Shown piece after piece: positions 16,510 through 24,844 of a stretch of DNA of 58,997 nt; position 1 is the stretch's first letter; each line of letters opens with the position of its first letter. Source of the stretch: Gammaproteobacteria bacterium (GTDB lineage: Bacteria > Pseudomonadota > Gammaproteobacteria > Pseudomonadales > Halieaceae); the NCBI GenBank assembly GCA_024686215.1, contig JAIBDN010000009.1:1-58997 (forward strand), given 5' to 3'. The position numbers and the translations under genes were made by a program. The notes beneath the pieces were generated by a model. It was not told where the DNA came from, did no database searches, and saw nothing but the letters and a program-made list of their open reading frames with translations.

Positions 16510-19023
16510 ATGAAAGACAAGGCAAAGGTAGTGGTAATCGGTGGCGGCGTAGTCGGCGTGAGTACCTTGTACCACCTGGCGCGCAAAGGCTGGACCGACG
16601 TGGTTCTGATAGAGCGCAAGGAACTCACCTCCGGCTCTACCTGGCACGCCGCGGGTCTGTTGCCCCTGTTCAACCTGAGCTACTCGGTTGGGAAGCTACA
16701 CCAGTACTCGGTGAATTTTTATCACGAGCTGCAGGAAGAGACCGGACAGGATGTCGGCTTCAAGGTGGTTTCGAATATCCGCCTGGCCAGCTGCCCCGAT
16801 CGTATGGATGAGTACCGCTATTATGCCGGTGTGGGTCAGACGGTGGGTGTTGACGTGCGCTTCCTGACCCCGCAGCAGGTCAAGGAAATCTGGCCCATGT
16901 GCAATACAGAAGGGTTGGTTGGTGCCATACAGCACCCCGATGATGGTTATATCCAGGCCGCCGACCTGACGCAGGCGCTGGCCAAAGGTGCGCGCACCAG
17001 AGGCGCAGAAATTTATCGCAATACCACCGTTACCGCTATTGAAGCGCAGCCTGATGACAGCTGGGTGATTAAAACAGACAAGGGTGATATCGCCTGTGAA
17101 CATGTAGTTTCCTGTACCGGCAATTTTGCGCGAAAGACCGGGGCAATGGTCGGGATTGATGTACCGGTCATCCCGGTTGAACACCAGTACATCGTCACCG
17201 AACCGCATCCTGACATACTGGCCCGCAAAGAGCAGGGACTGCCGGAACAGGGTGTATTACGCGAATCTGACGCCGGCTATTACCTCAGAGAAGAGGCCGG
17301 TGGGCTGATTTTGGGTCCTTACGAGAAAGGGGCGCCATGCTGTTATGTCGATGGTCCCCATGATGAATCCGAGTATGAGCTGTTCAATCCGGACCTGGAG
17401 CGGCTGATGCCCCACATCCAGGCCTGTATCAACCGGGTACCTGCCTTCAGCGAGGTGGGGGTGAAGACGGTTTACAACGGTGCCATAGCCTACACGCCTG
17501 ACGGCAACCCCATCGTTGGGCCGGCCTGGGGGCTGAAAAATTTCTGGCTCAACGAGGGTCACAGCTTCGGTATTACCGCCGCTGGCGGCGCCGGCTGGCA
17601 GCTGGCCGAATGGATAGTCGATGGCGAGCCGACGGTCGATATGATGGGCGTAGACCCGCGCCGCTTCGGTCCCTATGCGTCTCGCGGTTATCTGCGGGCC
17701 AAGAACGAAGAAGCCTATGCCGGGGTCTTTACCACCCACTATCCCGATGAAGAGCGCGCTGCTGCAAGGCCTTTGAAGCGCTCGCCCTGTTACGACCGGA
17801 TGAAAGACCTCGGGGCGGTGTTTGGCCAGGTGTATGGCTGGGAGAGACCTAACTGGTTTGCGCCTGCCGATTACTCGCTGAGTGAGTCCGACCTCAACAA
17901 AGCGGATACCCTGCTTAATGTGAATCATTCTGCCGCCCTGGAGGATGGTCGTATCGTTGAGAAAAACTCCTTCCGGCGCAGCAACTACTTCGACTTTGTC
18001 GGTCGCGAATGCCTGCATGTGCAGGAGAAGGTCGGCGTACTCGATATGTCCGCCTTTTCCAAATTCACCGTACAGGGGCGCGGGGCAGCCGACTGGCTCA
18101 ACTCCCTGGTAGCCAATAATATTCCCAAGGGCATTGGCCGGGTGGGTCTGTGTCACATGTTGTCCAGAAACGGTGGCGTCAGGGCAGAATTTACCATCTA
18201 CAAAAAGGCAGAGGGAGATTACTACCTGGTTTCAGCCGGCGCTATGGAGCGTCACGATTGGGACTACCTTTGCAAGCTGGCCCCCACCGACGGTTCGGTG
18301 CAGTTGCAGAAGATCACTACCCAGATGGGAGTGTTGGTGCTCGCCGGCCCGCGCACTCGCGAGCTGCTGCAGAAACTCACTGATACCGATCTGTCCAACG
18401 ATAACTTCAAATGGTTGACTGGCCAGCCTATCAATGTCGGCTACGCTCAGGCCGATGCGCTGAGAGTTAACTTTGTCGGCGAACTCGGTTGGGAACTGCA
18501 TCACCCCATCGAGATGCAGAATTATATTTTTGACGAGCTTATGCGCGCCGGTGCTGAATTTGATATCAAGCCCTTCGGTATTCGCGCCATGGACTCAATG
18601 CGCCTGGAAAAATCCTATCGCCTGATTCCACGGGAAATGTCTATTGAATACGCGGCACTGGAGTCTGGCCTGGATCGTTTTGTGCGCCTGGACAAGGAGT
18701 GTGATTTCATCGGCAAAAAGGCGCTGGCTGACTGGCAGCAGCGAGGTTTTGACAATAGCTTCGTCACTATGGAAGTACACGGTGTCAGCGACGCGGATGC
18801 GCGAGGTTCAGAAGCGATCTACCAGGGTGAAGAAATGGTAGGGCGCGCCACCTCCGGCGGCTATGGCTTTCGACTCGGCAAGTCACTGGCCCTGGGTTTG
18901 GTGCGTCCTGAGCTGGCTGAGGTTGGTGTTGAACTGGAGATTGAAATACTGGGAGAGCGTTATTCCGCCACGGTAGTGGAGGAGTCGCCCTACGATCCAG
19001 GCAATGCTGCCTTGCGCAGCTAA
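16510..19023 (+). CDS. Dimethylglycine/sarcosine dehydrogenase-like FAD-GcvT fusion protein
   Basis: An 837-residue protein: N-terminal DAO domain with FAD motif GGGVVG (11-16) and GSTWHAAGL, whose His46 matches the covalent flavin His of mammalian dimethylglycine dehydrogenase. A linker with RGYLRAKNEEAYAG follows, then a C-terminal GcvT-type THF-binding domain from about 430 (GVLDMSAFSKF, VNFVGELGWELHHP, MDSMRLEKSYRLIPREM). The expected reaction is oxidative N-demethylation of dimethylglycine or sarcosine with transfer of the C1 unit to THF. The start at 16510 is preferred over 16483 because GGAG lies six bases ahead. It sits 185 bp upstream of the corrinoid methyltransferase operon and would use its dimethylglycine product. 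Confidence 0.85.
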   Translation: MKDKAKVVVIGGGVVGVSTLYHLARKGWTDVVLIERKELTSGSTWHAAGLLPLFNLSYSVGKLHQYSVNFYHELQEETGQDVGFKVVSNIRLASCPDRMDEYRYYAGVGQTVGVDVRFLTPQQVKEIWPMCNTEGLVGAIQHPDDGYIQAADLTQALAKGARTRGAEIYRNTTVTAIEAQPDDSWVIKTDKGDIACEHVVSCTGNFARKTGAMVGIDVPVIPVEHQYIVTEPHPDILARKEQGLPEQGVLRESDAGYYLREEAGGLILGPYEKGAPCCYVDGPHDESEYELFNPDLERLMPHIQACINRVPAFSEVGVKTVYNGAIAYTPDGNPIVGPAWGLKNFWLNEGHSFGITAAGGAGWQLAEWIVDGEPTVDMMGVDPRRFGPYASRGYLRAKNEEAYAGVFTTHYPDEERAAARPLKRSPCYDRMKDLGAVFGQVYGWERPNWFAPADYSLSESDLNKADTLLNVNHSAALEDGRIVEKNSFRRSNYFDFVGRECLHVQEKVGVLDMSAFSKFTVQGRGAADWLNSLVANNIPKGIGRVGLCHMLSRNGGVRAEFTIYKKAEGDYYLVSAGAMERHDWDYLCKLAPTDGSVQLQKITTQMGVLVLAGPRTRELLQKLTDTDLSNDNFKWLTGQPINVGYAQADALRVNFVGELGWELHHPIEMQNYIFDELMRAGAEFDIKPFGIRAMDSMRLEKSYRLIPREMSIEYAALESGLDRFVRLDKECDFIGKKALADWQQRGFDNSFVTMEVHGVSDADARGSEAIYQGEEMVGRATSGGYGFRLGKSLALGLVRPELAEVGVELEIEILGERYSATVVEESPYDPGNAALRS

Positions 19024-19095
19024 CTATGCTTACAACCGATCGAAATGTTGAAAAACACCTACTTTATTATTAGCTGTCAGGGGAGTGTTTGTGTC

Positions 19096-19126
19096 GTGAT
19101 TAAAACTGGCTGCGTCGCAAAATCAC
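19096..19126. promoter_or_regulatory. Inverted repeat upstream of the corrinoid operon
   Basis: GTGATT at 19096-19101 and AATCAC at 19121-19126 form an inverted repeat in the 185-bp leader before the MttB-family gene. It could be a regulator site for this operon. Only the symmetry supports it. Confidence 0.25.
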
Positions 19127-19208
19127 ACGCATGGCAGGCAGACCTGGTACACACTACCGTCAAAATAAACATCGTTCCAGGTTCCGCTGGAGCTTTGGAG
19201 GTGAGTCC

Positions 19209-20744
19209 ATGAGTGAGCGAGCTTCGCGTCGCCGCGGCAGAGATGCCAGGCGAACTGAACGGCAGCAGACACAGGCAACAGTTTCCGCGTTCATCGAGCG
19301 CAAGATTCCCTACTTCGATTACATCAACACCGAGAGCCTGGAAATCATTGAGCACAACGCGGACACCCTGTTGGAAGAGATTGGCATCGAGTTCCGCGAT
19401 GACCCTGAAGCCCTTGAGATCCTGAAGGACGCCGGTGCCGATGTAGACGGCGAGCTGGTGCGCTTCCCCCGTGGTATGTGCCGTTCCATTATCCAGGCGT
19501 CAGCGCCCCGCGAGTTCACCCAGCACGCGCGCAATCCGCAGCGCAATGTGGTGATTGGCGGAGACAGGACCGTGCTGGCACCTGCCTACGGGTCGCCCTT
19601 CGTGCGCGATCTTGACGGGGGGCGTCGCTATGCCACGCTGGAAGATTTTCAGAATTTCGTCAAGCTTACCTATATGGCACCCGGCCTGCACCATTCGGGC
19701 GGCACCGTCTGTGAGCCGGTTGACCGGCCGGTCAACAAGCGCCACTTCGACATGGTGTACAGCCATATGAAATACAGTGACAAGCCCTTCATGGGTTCTG
19801 TTACCCATCCGGACCGTGCGCAGGATACGGTTGAAATGGCAAAAATTTTGTTCGGCGCGGACTTTGTCGAGGAAAATACCGTCTGTACCAGCCTCATAAA
19901 TGCCAACTCGCCGATGACCTTTGACGCCACCATGCTTGGTGCGGCCAAGGTCTATGCGCGCCACAACCAGGCATCAGTGGTTTCACCATTCATTCTCGCC
20001 GGAGCGATGTCGCCGGTCACTACTGCGGGCACCGCTACCCAGATTCTGGCGGAGGCGCTGGCCGGCATGGCCTTTTTGCAGATGGTCAGACCAGGTGCCC
20101 CGGTGGTATTCGGCACCTTTGCCAGCGCGGTTTCCATGCAGACCGGCGCACCGACTTTCGGCACACCCGAACCGAGTATGGTGATGTTCGTTGTGGGCGC
20201 GCTGGCGCGCCGACTGGGCGTTCCTTTCCGCAGTGGCGGTGGCTTGTGCGGCTCCAAGATCGCCGATGCCCAGGCCGCCTACGAAGCCGCAAACACCCTG
20301 CAGAGTGCGGCGCTGGCCGGGGTAAACTTTATGCTGCACACCGCCGGCTGGCTGGAGGGTGGTCTGTCCATGGGCTATGAGAAATTCATAATGGATGCGG
20401 ACCAGGCCAATATGCTGGCCGTGCTGCTGGGCGGTATGGATATGTCCGAGAACGGACAGGCGATGAGCGCGTTCCGTGAAATCGGCCCCGGTTCTCATTT
20501 TCTTGGCTCCACCCACACACAGGAAAACTTCGAGACGGCTTTTTATCGTTCGACTGTCGCTGATAACAACAGCTTCGAGCAGTGGGAAGTAGACGGCTCA
20601 CTGGATTGTGCCCAGAGAGCTAATGCGCAGTGGAAAAAGATGCTCAATGAATACCAGCAACCAGAGCTGGATCCGGCGGTCGATGAAGCGCTGCTGGATT
20701 ACGTGGCCCGGCGCAATGAATCGTTCCCCGACAAGGACTATTGA
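19209..20744 (+). CDS. MttB-superfamily corrinoid methyltransferase, non-pyrrolysine (MtgB-like)
   Basis: A 511-residue TIM-barrel methyltransferase of the trimethylamine methyltransferase superfamily, recognisable by 'HNADTLLEEIGIEFRDDPEAL', 'APAYGSPFVRDLDGGRRYAT' and 'GSVTHPDRAQDTVEMA'. The frame contains no internal TAG, so it is of the pyrrolysine-free type; characterised members demethylate glycine betaine, proline betaine, carnitine or gamma-butyrobetaine. It would transfer a methyl group from the quaternary amine to Co(I) of the corrinoid protein encoded next. ATG 19209 is chosen for its strong GGAGGTGA site; an upstream ATG at 19131 lacks one. The N-terminus is very basic (SRRRGRDARRTER), a feature echoed in two partners. 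Substrate cannot be set from sequence; the operon context favours glycine betaine. Confidence 0.9.
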   Translation: MSERASRRRGRDARRTERQQTQATVSAFIERKIPYFDYINTESLEIIEHNADTLLEEIGIEFRDDPEALEILKDAGADVDGELVRFPRGMCRSIIQASAPREFTQHARNPQRNVVIGGDRTVLAPAYGSPFVRDLDGGRRYATLEDFQNFVKLTYMAPGLHHSGGTVCEPVDRPVNKRHFDMVYSHMKYSDKPFMGSVTHPDRAQDTVEMAKILFGADFVEENTVCTSLINANSPMTFDATMLGAAKVYARHNQASVVSPFILAGAMSPVTTAGTATQILAEALAGMAFLQMVRPGAPVVFGTFASAVSMQTGAPTFGTPEPSMVMFVVGALARRLGVPFRSGGGLCGSKIADAQAAYEAANTLQSAALAGVNFMLHTAGWLEGGLSMGYEKFIMDADQANMLAVLLGGMDMSENGQAMSAFREIGPGSHFLGSTHTQENFETAFYRSTVADNNSFEQWEVDGSLDCAQRANAQWKKMLNEYQQPELDPAVDEALLDYVARRNESFPDKDY

Positions 20745-20766
20745 TCTGATACAGCAGGTGTAACTG

Positions 20767-21483
20767 ATGAATGACAACGTTAATGACCACGCTGATGAAG
20801 AAGAGATCGATCTCTCCGGACTCTCCAGCGAAGAACTCGTTGAGCAGATGCATGATGACATGTATGACGGCTTGAAAGAGGAAATCGAGGAAGGCACCCG
20901 TATTCTGCTTGAGCGCGACTGGTCGGCGGAGAAGGTTCTCAGCGAGGCACTGGTGGGGGGCATGACCATCGTCGGTATTGATTTCAGGGACGGCATATTG
21001 TTCGTGCCGGAGGTGCTGCTCGCCGCCAACGCGATGAAAGGCGGTATGACCATCCTGAAACCGTTACTGGCGGAAACTGGCGCCAAGCCGGTGGGCACCA
21101 TGGTGATTGGTACGGTGAAGGGTGATATCCATGATATCGGCAAAAACCTGGTGGTAATGATGATGGAAGGCGCCGGCTTTGAGGTTACCGATATAGGGAT
21201 TAATAACTCGGTTGAGGAATATCTTGCCGCTCTGGAAAAACACCAACCGGACATCCTGGGCATGTCAGCGCTGCTCACTACCACCATGCCGTATATGAAA
21301 GTGGTGATTGATACGCTGGCCGACCAGGGGCTGCGTGATAAGTATATTGTCATGGTAGGGGGTGCTCCCTTGAATGAGGAATTTGGTGAAGCCGTGGGAG
21401 CCGACGCTTATTGTCGCGACGCGGCCGATGCGGCAACCACAGCTATTCGCCTGGTGGGAGAACGCAGGGCGGCCAGTGCCTGA
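20767..21483 (+). CDS. Methyltransferase corrinoid protein (MttC/MtgC-like)
   Basis: A 238-residue B12-binding protein: helical cap domain (about 25-105, SEALVGGMTIVGIDFRDG) and Rossmann cobalamin domain with the base-off signature Asp120-x-His122-x2-Gly125 (GDIHDIGKN), a following SALLTT and a VMVGGAP loop. His122 is the lower axial cobalt ligand. It has an acidic N-terminal extension (NDHADEEEIDLSGLSSEE), about 25 residues before the cap domain, which could pair electrostatically with the basic tails of its partners (inference). It is the methyl carrier between the MttB-like protein and the THF methyltransferase at 23924. The next gene overlaps it by 8 bp. Confidence 0.92.
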   Translation: MNDNVNDHADEEEIDLSGLSSEELVEQMHDDMYDGLKEEIEEGTRILLERDWSAEKVLSEALVGGMTIVGIDFRDGILFVPEVLLAANAMKGGMTILKPLLAETGAKPVGTMVIGTVKGDIHDIGKNLVVMMMEGAGFEVTDIGINNSVEEYLAALEKHQPDILGMSALLTTTMPYMKVVIDTLADQGLRDKYIVMVGGAPLNEEFGEAVGADAYCRDAADAATTAIRLVGERRAASA

Positions 21484-22117
21484 CGCCCAGCCCTGCCGCT
21501 TTCCCACTCCCGGGCTGGAAAATGAGCCGGTGCTGGTGATCGCCTGTGGCGCGCTGTCCCACGAGATCGAGGCCTTGAAAGCCCTCAATGGTTGGAGTCA
21601 TTTGCATGTACGCTGCCTGGATGCGGCTCTGCACAATCGGCCACAGCTGATACCCGGAAAATTGACGCAGCTAATTGCAAAGTACCGGGATTGTTACCGC
21701 CGGATCTTTGTCGCTTACGCCGATTGCGGCACGGGCGGGCAAATCGACAGTGTGTTGCAGGCCGAGGGTATCCAGCGCTTACCGGGGGCCCATTGTTACT
21801 CGGTTTTCGCCGGAGAGGACACCTTCAGGGAATTGAGTGAGCAGGAGCCGGGAACTTTTTACTTAACGGACTTTCTGGCCAGGCATTTTGATCGGCTGGT
21901 TGTGCAGGGGCTGAAGCTCGACACACACCCGCAGCTTCGCGACGATTACTTTGGCAACTACCGGCGACTTGTTTACCTGTCCCAGCGCCTCGATGAGCAG
22001 ACCCTGGCGGCAGCCAGCGCAGCGGCGGAGTTCCTGGGGCTGGCACTTGAGCACCGACACAGTGGTTACGCAGACCTTGAAGACAGCCTGCGCAGCCAGC
22101 TGATTGCCGCTGCGTGA
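21476..22117 (+). CDS. DUF1638-family protein
   Basis: About 213 residues resembling DUF1638: VLVIACGALSHEIEALKAL near the N-terminus, central YRRIFVAYADCGTGGQID, and 'FYLTDFLARHFDRLVVQGL'. Genes of this family are often found beside MttB-type methyltransferases and corrinoid proteins, but a biochemical role is not established. I place the start at GTG 21476, overlapping the corrinoid gene by 8 bp, because the conserved VLVIACG region follows soon after; a longer in-frame reading from 21374 lies inside the corrinoid gene. Conserved Cys residues (IACGAL, ADCGTGG) might bind a metal or cofactor; this is speculation. Confidence 0.72.
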   Translation: MPDAQPCRFPTPGLENEPVLVIACGALSHEIEALKALNGWSHLHVRCLDAALHNRPQLIPGKLTQLIAKYRDCYRRIFVAYADCGTGGQIDSVLQAEGIQRLPGAHCYSVFAGEDTFRELSEQEPGTFYLTDFLARHFDRLVVQGLKLDTHPQLRDDYFGNYRRLVYLSQRLDEQTLAAASAAAEFLGLALEHRHSGYADLEDSLRSQLIAAA

Positions 22118-22127
22118 GTCGGTGAAA

Positions 22128-22430
22128 ATGCAGAAAATACTGGTTTATTGGCGCGATATCCCCGCCCAGGTGATCGTCAAGTCCGGTCGCAAACGGGCCA
22201 AGGCGGAATTGCCGCAGCGGTTCATGGAAAGTATAGACCGCGCCGCGATGCGCGCAGGCAAGGGCGGCAGCGAAGCCTACATGGAAGACTGGCGGCGGGA
22301 AATTATCGACATCGGCCCCTGTGATGATATGCAGGCCTGTGCGCAGGCGGAGGCCGATCGCCTGGATCAAAACTATACCCAGGATTCCCTGGACAGTTTG
22401 ATTCGGGCAAAAGGCCTGGTGGAGGCATAG
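22128..22430 (+). CDS. Small PF13769-like ('virulence factor' domain) protein
   Basis: A 100-residue soluble protein beginning QKILVYWRDIPAQVIVKSG and containing 'KAELPQRFMESIDRAAMRAG' and a C-terminal helical part. It resembles the short PF13769 family, named 'virulence factor' historically but found next to methylene-THF reductase-type genes in many non-pathogens. Function is unknown; conserved position between the corrinoid protein and the MTHFR-related genes implies a role in methyl transfer or reductase assembly. ATG 22128 is used, ten bases after DUF1638; a TTG at 22104 is an alternative. Confidence 0.65.
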   Translation: MQKILVYWRDIPAQVIVKSGRKRAKAELPQRFMESIDRAAMRAGKGGSEAYMEDWRREIIDIGPCDDMQACAQAEADRLDQNYTQDSLDSLIRAKGLVEA

Positions 22431-22432
22431 CA

Positions 22433-22909
22433 GTGTACCGAGTGCGTTATTGGTCCATCAGGAATGCCTGGTGGTTGAGTCACCTTTACCGGTTATGGGA
22501 AAACTTCCTGGTTGCGCTGCATCCTGTATGGCAGTGGATCGGATACCACCGCGTGGAAAAAGTACTGGAGCCGGTGGAGGGCGTGGTAAAGGGATTTCTG
22601 TTTGATACACACTCGTGCGGCCAGTGCACATTGGGGTCAACTGGCATGGCCTGCCCGATGAATTGTCCAAAGAACCTGCGTAATGGTCCCTGCGGTGGTG
22701 TGCGTGCAGACGGTAGCTGTGAGATCAAGCCCGAGATGACATGTGTCTGGGTCAGCGCCTGGGAAGGAAGCCGCAAAATGCGCGATGGCGAACAGGCCAT
22801 TCAGGTGATTCAGCCACCACTGGATGAGCGCTCACGCGGCAGTTCCAGCTGGTTGAACACTGTACGGCAAAGGGTGCAAGAGCAGTCGGCAGGCAACAAT
22901 GCAGTTTGA
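22433..22909 (+). CDS. Methylene-THF reductase C-terminal-domain protein (MetV-like, Cys-rich)
   Basis: A 158-residue protein of the MTHFR_C (PF12225) type. After an aromatic N-terminal helix (about 1-45) comes a Cys-rich block: Cys62, Cys65, Cys74, Cys78, Cys87, Cys96 and Cys104, with 'CGQCTLGSTGMACPMNCPKN' and 'NGPCGG'. MetV proteins in acetogens partner MetF and carry zinc or Fe-S clusters. Here it overlaps metF by 11 bp, so a MetF-MetV-type complex oxidising 5-methyl-THF to methylene-THF is likely. Start is GTG 22433, two bases after the previous stop, with GGAGG upstream. Confidence 0.78.
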   Translation: MYRVRYWSIRNAWWLSHLYRLWENFLVALHPVWQWIGYHRVEKVLEPVEGVVKGFLFDTHSCGQCTLGSTGMACPMNCPKNLRNGPCGGVRADGSCEIKPEMTCVWVSAWEGSRKMRDGEQAIQVIQPPLDERSRGSSSWLNTVRQRVQEQSAGNNAV

Positions 22910-23927
22910 TGACGAACCCCTGACCGGGGAGAACCTGCCGATTCTTGAGGGCCACTGCTCTCCCGGTCGTTTTGAACGCGTGCTACGAGCGGGTGCCTTC
23001 GCCGTAACAGCAGAAATAGCGCCACCGGATTCAGCTGACCCTCACGCGGTGTACGAGCGTGCCAGCGTATTTGACGGTTATGTCGACGCCATTAATGCCA
23101 CCGACGGATCCGGTGCCAATTGCCATATGTCCAGTGTCGGTATGTGTTCGCTACTTACCCGGCGCGGCTATTCCATGGTCATGCAGGTGTCCTGTCGCGA
23201 CCGTAACCGGATTGCAATCCAGGGTGATGTGCTCGGCGCCTCGGCAATGGGCGTGTCCAATGTCCTGTGTCTTACCGGTGACGGGGTGCAGTCTGGCGAT
23301 CATCCGCAAGCCAAGCCGGTATTTGACCTTGACTGTATGACCTCTCTGGAAATTTTGCGCGGCATGCGGGACCAGTCGCAATTCCTCAGTGGGCGTGCCA
23401 TCAGCCATCCCCCCCAGGTTTTCCTCGGAGCGGCAGCAAATCCTTTTGCGCCTCCCTATGATTTCCGGCCTCTTCGCCTGGCTAAAAAGGTCGCCGCCGG
23501 GGCACAGTTTGTACAGACTCAATACTGTTTTGATATCGACATGATGAAGACCTATATGCAACAGGTCGTTGACCAGGGGTTGCACGAAAAAGTGTTCATT
23601 CTGGCGGGTGTTGGACCACTGGCATCAGCGCGTTCGGCAGAGTGGATACGCAGCAACGTGGCAGGTGTGCACATTCCCGATGCGATAATCAATCGGCTGC
23701 GGGGGGCGCAAGACCAGGCGCAGGAGGGTGTTAACGTCTGTGTTGACATGATTAACCAGCTGCGCGAACTGGAGGGCGTTAAAGGCGTTCACATTATGGC
23801 GTATCGGCAGGAACATCGGGTCGCGGAGATTGTAGAAAAAACGGGCGTGCTGCAGGGCCGGGTGCCGTGGCACCCGGCGATAGGCAGTCACACCCCTCAG
23901 GAACAACCAACGGAGAATGCGCCATGA
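22899..23927 (+). CDS. metF: Methylenetetrahydrofolate reductase (MetF-like)
   Basis: A 342-residue FAD-dependent TIM-barrel protein: FAVTAEIAPPDSADPHAVY (substrate strand with catalytic-type Glu), NVLCLTGDGVQSGDHP, GAAANPFAPP and AKKVAAGAQFVQTQYCFDID are all characteristic. In this operon it would run in the oxidative direction, turning 5-methyl-THF made by the corrinoid route (and by DmdA at 48904) into 5,10-methylene-THF, as in methylotrophic use of MetF. It overlaps the MetV-like gene by 11 bp and the methyltransferase by 4 (ATGA). A separate housekeeping metF is expected elsewhere in the genome. Confidence 0.88.
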   Translation: MQFDDEPLTGENLPILEGHCSPGRFERVLRAGAFAVTAEIAPPDSADPHAVYERASVFDGYVDAINATDGSGANCHMSSVGMCSLLTRRGYSMVMQVSCRDRNRIAIQGDVLGASAMGVSNVLCLTGDGVQSGDHPQAKPVFDLDCMTSLEILRGMRDQSQFLSGRAISHPPQVFLGAAANPFAPPYDFRPLRLAKKVAAGAQFVQTQYCFDIDMMKTYMQQVVDQGLHEKVFILAGVGPLASARSAEWIRSNVAGVHIPDAIINRLRGAQDQAQEGVNVCVDMINQLRELEGVKGVHIMAYRQEHRVAEIVEKTGVLQGRVPWHPAIGSHTPQEQPTENAP

Positions 23928-24829
23928 CCACCACAGTAATCAGCTCAGCGAGCAGGGAAGTCAGAATCGGATTTGACGAGCCTTTCGTCATTATCGGTGA
24001 GCGTATCAATCCCACCGGGCGCAAGATCCTGGCGGAAGAGATGAAGGCGGGAGATTTCAGCCGTGTCGAAGCGGACGCGTTGGCACAGGTAGCAGCGGGT
24101 GCACACATGCTCGATGTTAACGCGGGCATACCACTGGCTGATGAACCGGCGATCCTGGCGAAGGCTATACAGCTGGTGCAGTCGATTACAGACGTACCGA
24201 TTTCTATCGATTCTTCGATTGTCGAGGCGCTGGAAGCCGGGCTGTCTGTTTATCAGGGAAAGCCCCTGGTGAACTCCGTAACAGGAGAAGACGAGGTGCT
24301 GGAGCGGGTGTTGCCATTGGTGGCCAAATACGGGGCGGCGGTAGTTGCGATCTCCAACGATGAAACCGGAATTTCAGAAGATCCGGATGAACGCTTCAAA
24401 GTTGCCAGAAAAATTGTTGAACGTGCAGCGGACCACGGCATACACCACAGCGACGTGGTGGTAGATCCGCTGGTTATGCCCATCGGAGCGATCAACAACG
24501 CCGGTTTGCAGGTAATGCATATCCTGCGCCGTCTGCGCGAAGAGCTCAAGGTCAACACCACCTGCGGCGCGTCCAATGTCAGTTTTGGCTTACCCAACCG
24601 CAATGGCATCAACGCTTCTTTTCTCAATATGGCCATTGCCGCCGGCATGACGTCAGCCATCACCAGTCCCCTGCATGCAGAAGTGATGCAGGCCGTAAGG
24701 GGGGCCGACGTTATGATGGGACATGACCCGGATTGTGCCAACTGGATCAAGGCCTACCGTGAAGTTGCAGCAGATGGCGACGCCGGTGGTGCCAGGGCGG
24801 GGCGCTCTCGCCGTCGCCGTCGCTCCTGA
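23924..24829 (+). CDS. Methyl-THF:corrinoid methyltransferase (MtgA-like, pterin-binding)
   Basis: A 301-residue pterin-binding TIM barrel: FVIIGERINPTGRKILAEEM, the AAGAHMLDVNAG strand, PISIDSS, VNSVTGE, and DVVVDPLVMPIGA correspond to the DHPS-type folate site of MtgA/AcsE/MetH domain proteins. In glycine-betaine demethylation systems MtgA moves the methyl from the corrinoid protein to THF. ATG 23924 overlaps the metF stop (ATGA) and has GGAG eight bases upstream. The C-terminus ends in a polyarginine tail (GRSRRRRRS), beyond the folded domain, like the tail of the activator encoded next. Confidence 0.88.
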   Translation: MTTTVISSASREVRIGFDEPFVIIGERINPTGRKILAEEMKAGDFSRVEADALAQVAAGAHMLDVNAGIPLADEPAILAKAIQLVQSITDVPISIDSSIVEALEAGLSVYQGKPLVNSVTGEDEVLERVLPLVAKYGAAVVAISNDETGISEDPDERFKVARKIVERAADHGIHHSDVVVDPLVMPIGAINNAGLQVMHILRRLREELKVNTTCGASNVSFGLPNRNGINASFLNMAIAAGMTSAITSPLHAEVMQAVRGADVMMGHDPDCANWIKAYREVAADGDAGGARAGRSRRRRRS

Positions 24830-24844
24830 GGGCTGTGTAGTTGT

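Noticed and set aside
19209..20744. Pyrrolysine-containing trimethylamine methyltransferase
   Set aside because: The frame has no internal TAG and no Pyl-machinery genes are in the window; it is the pyrrolysine-free type.
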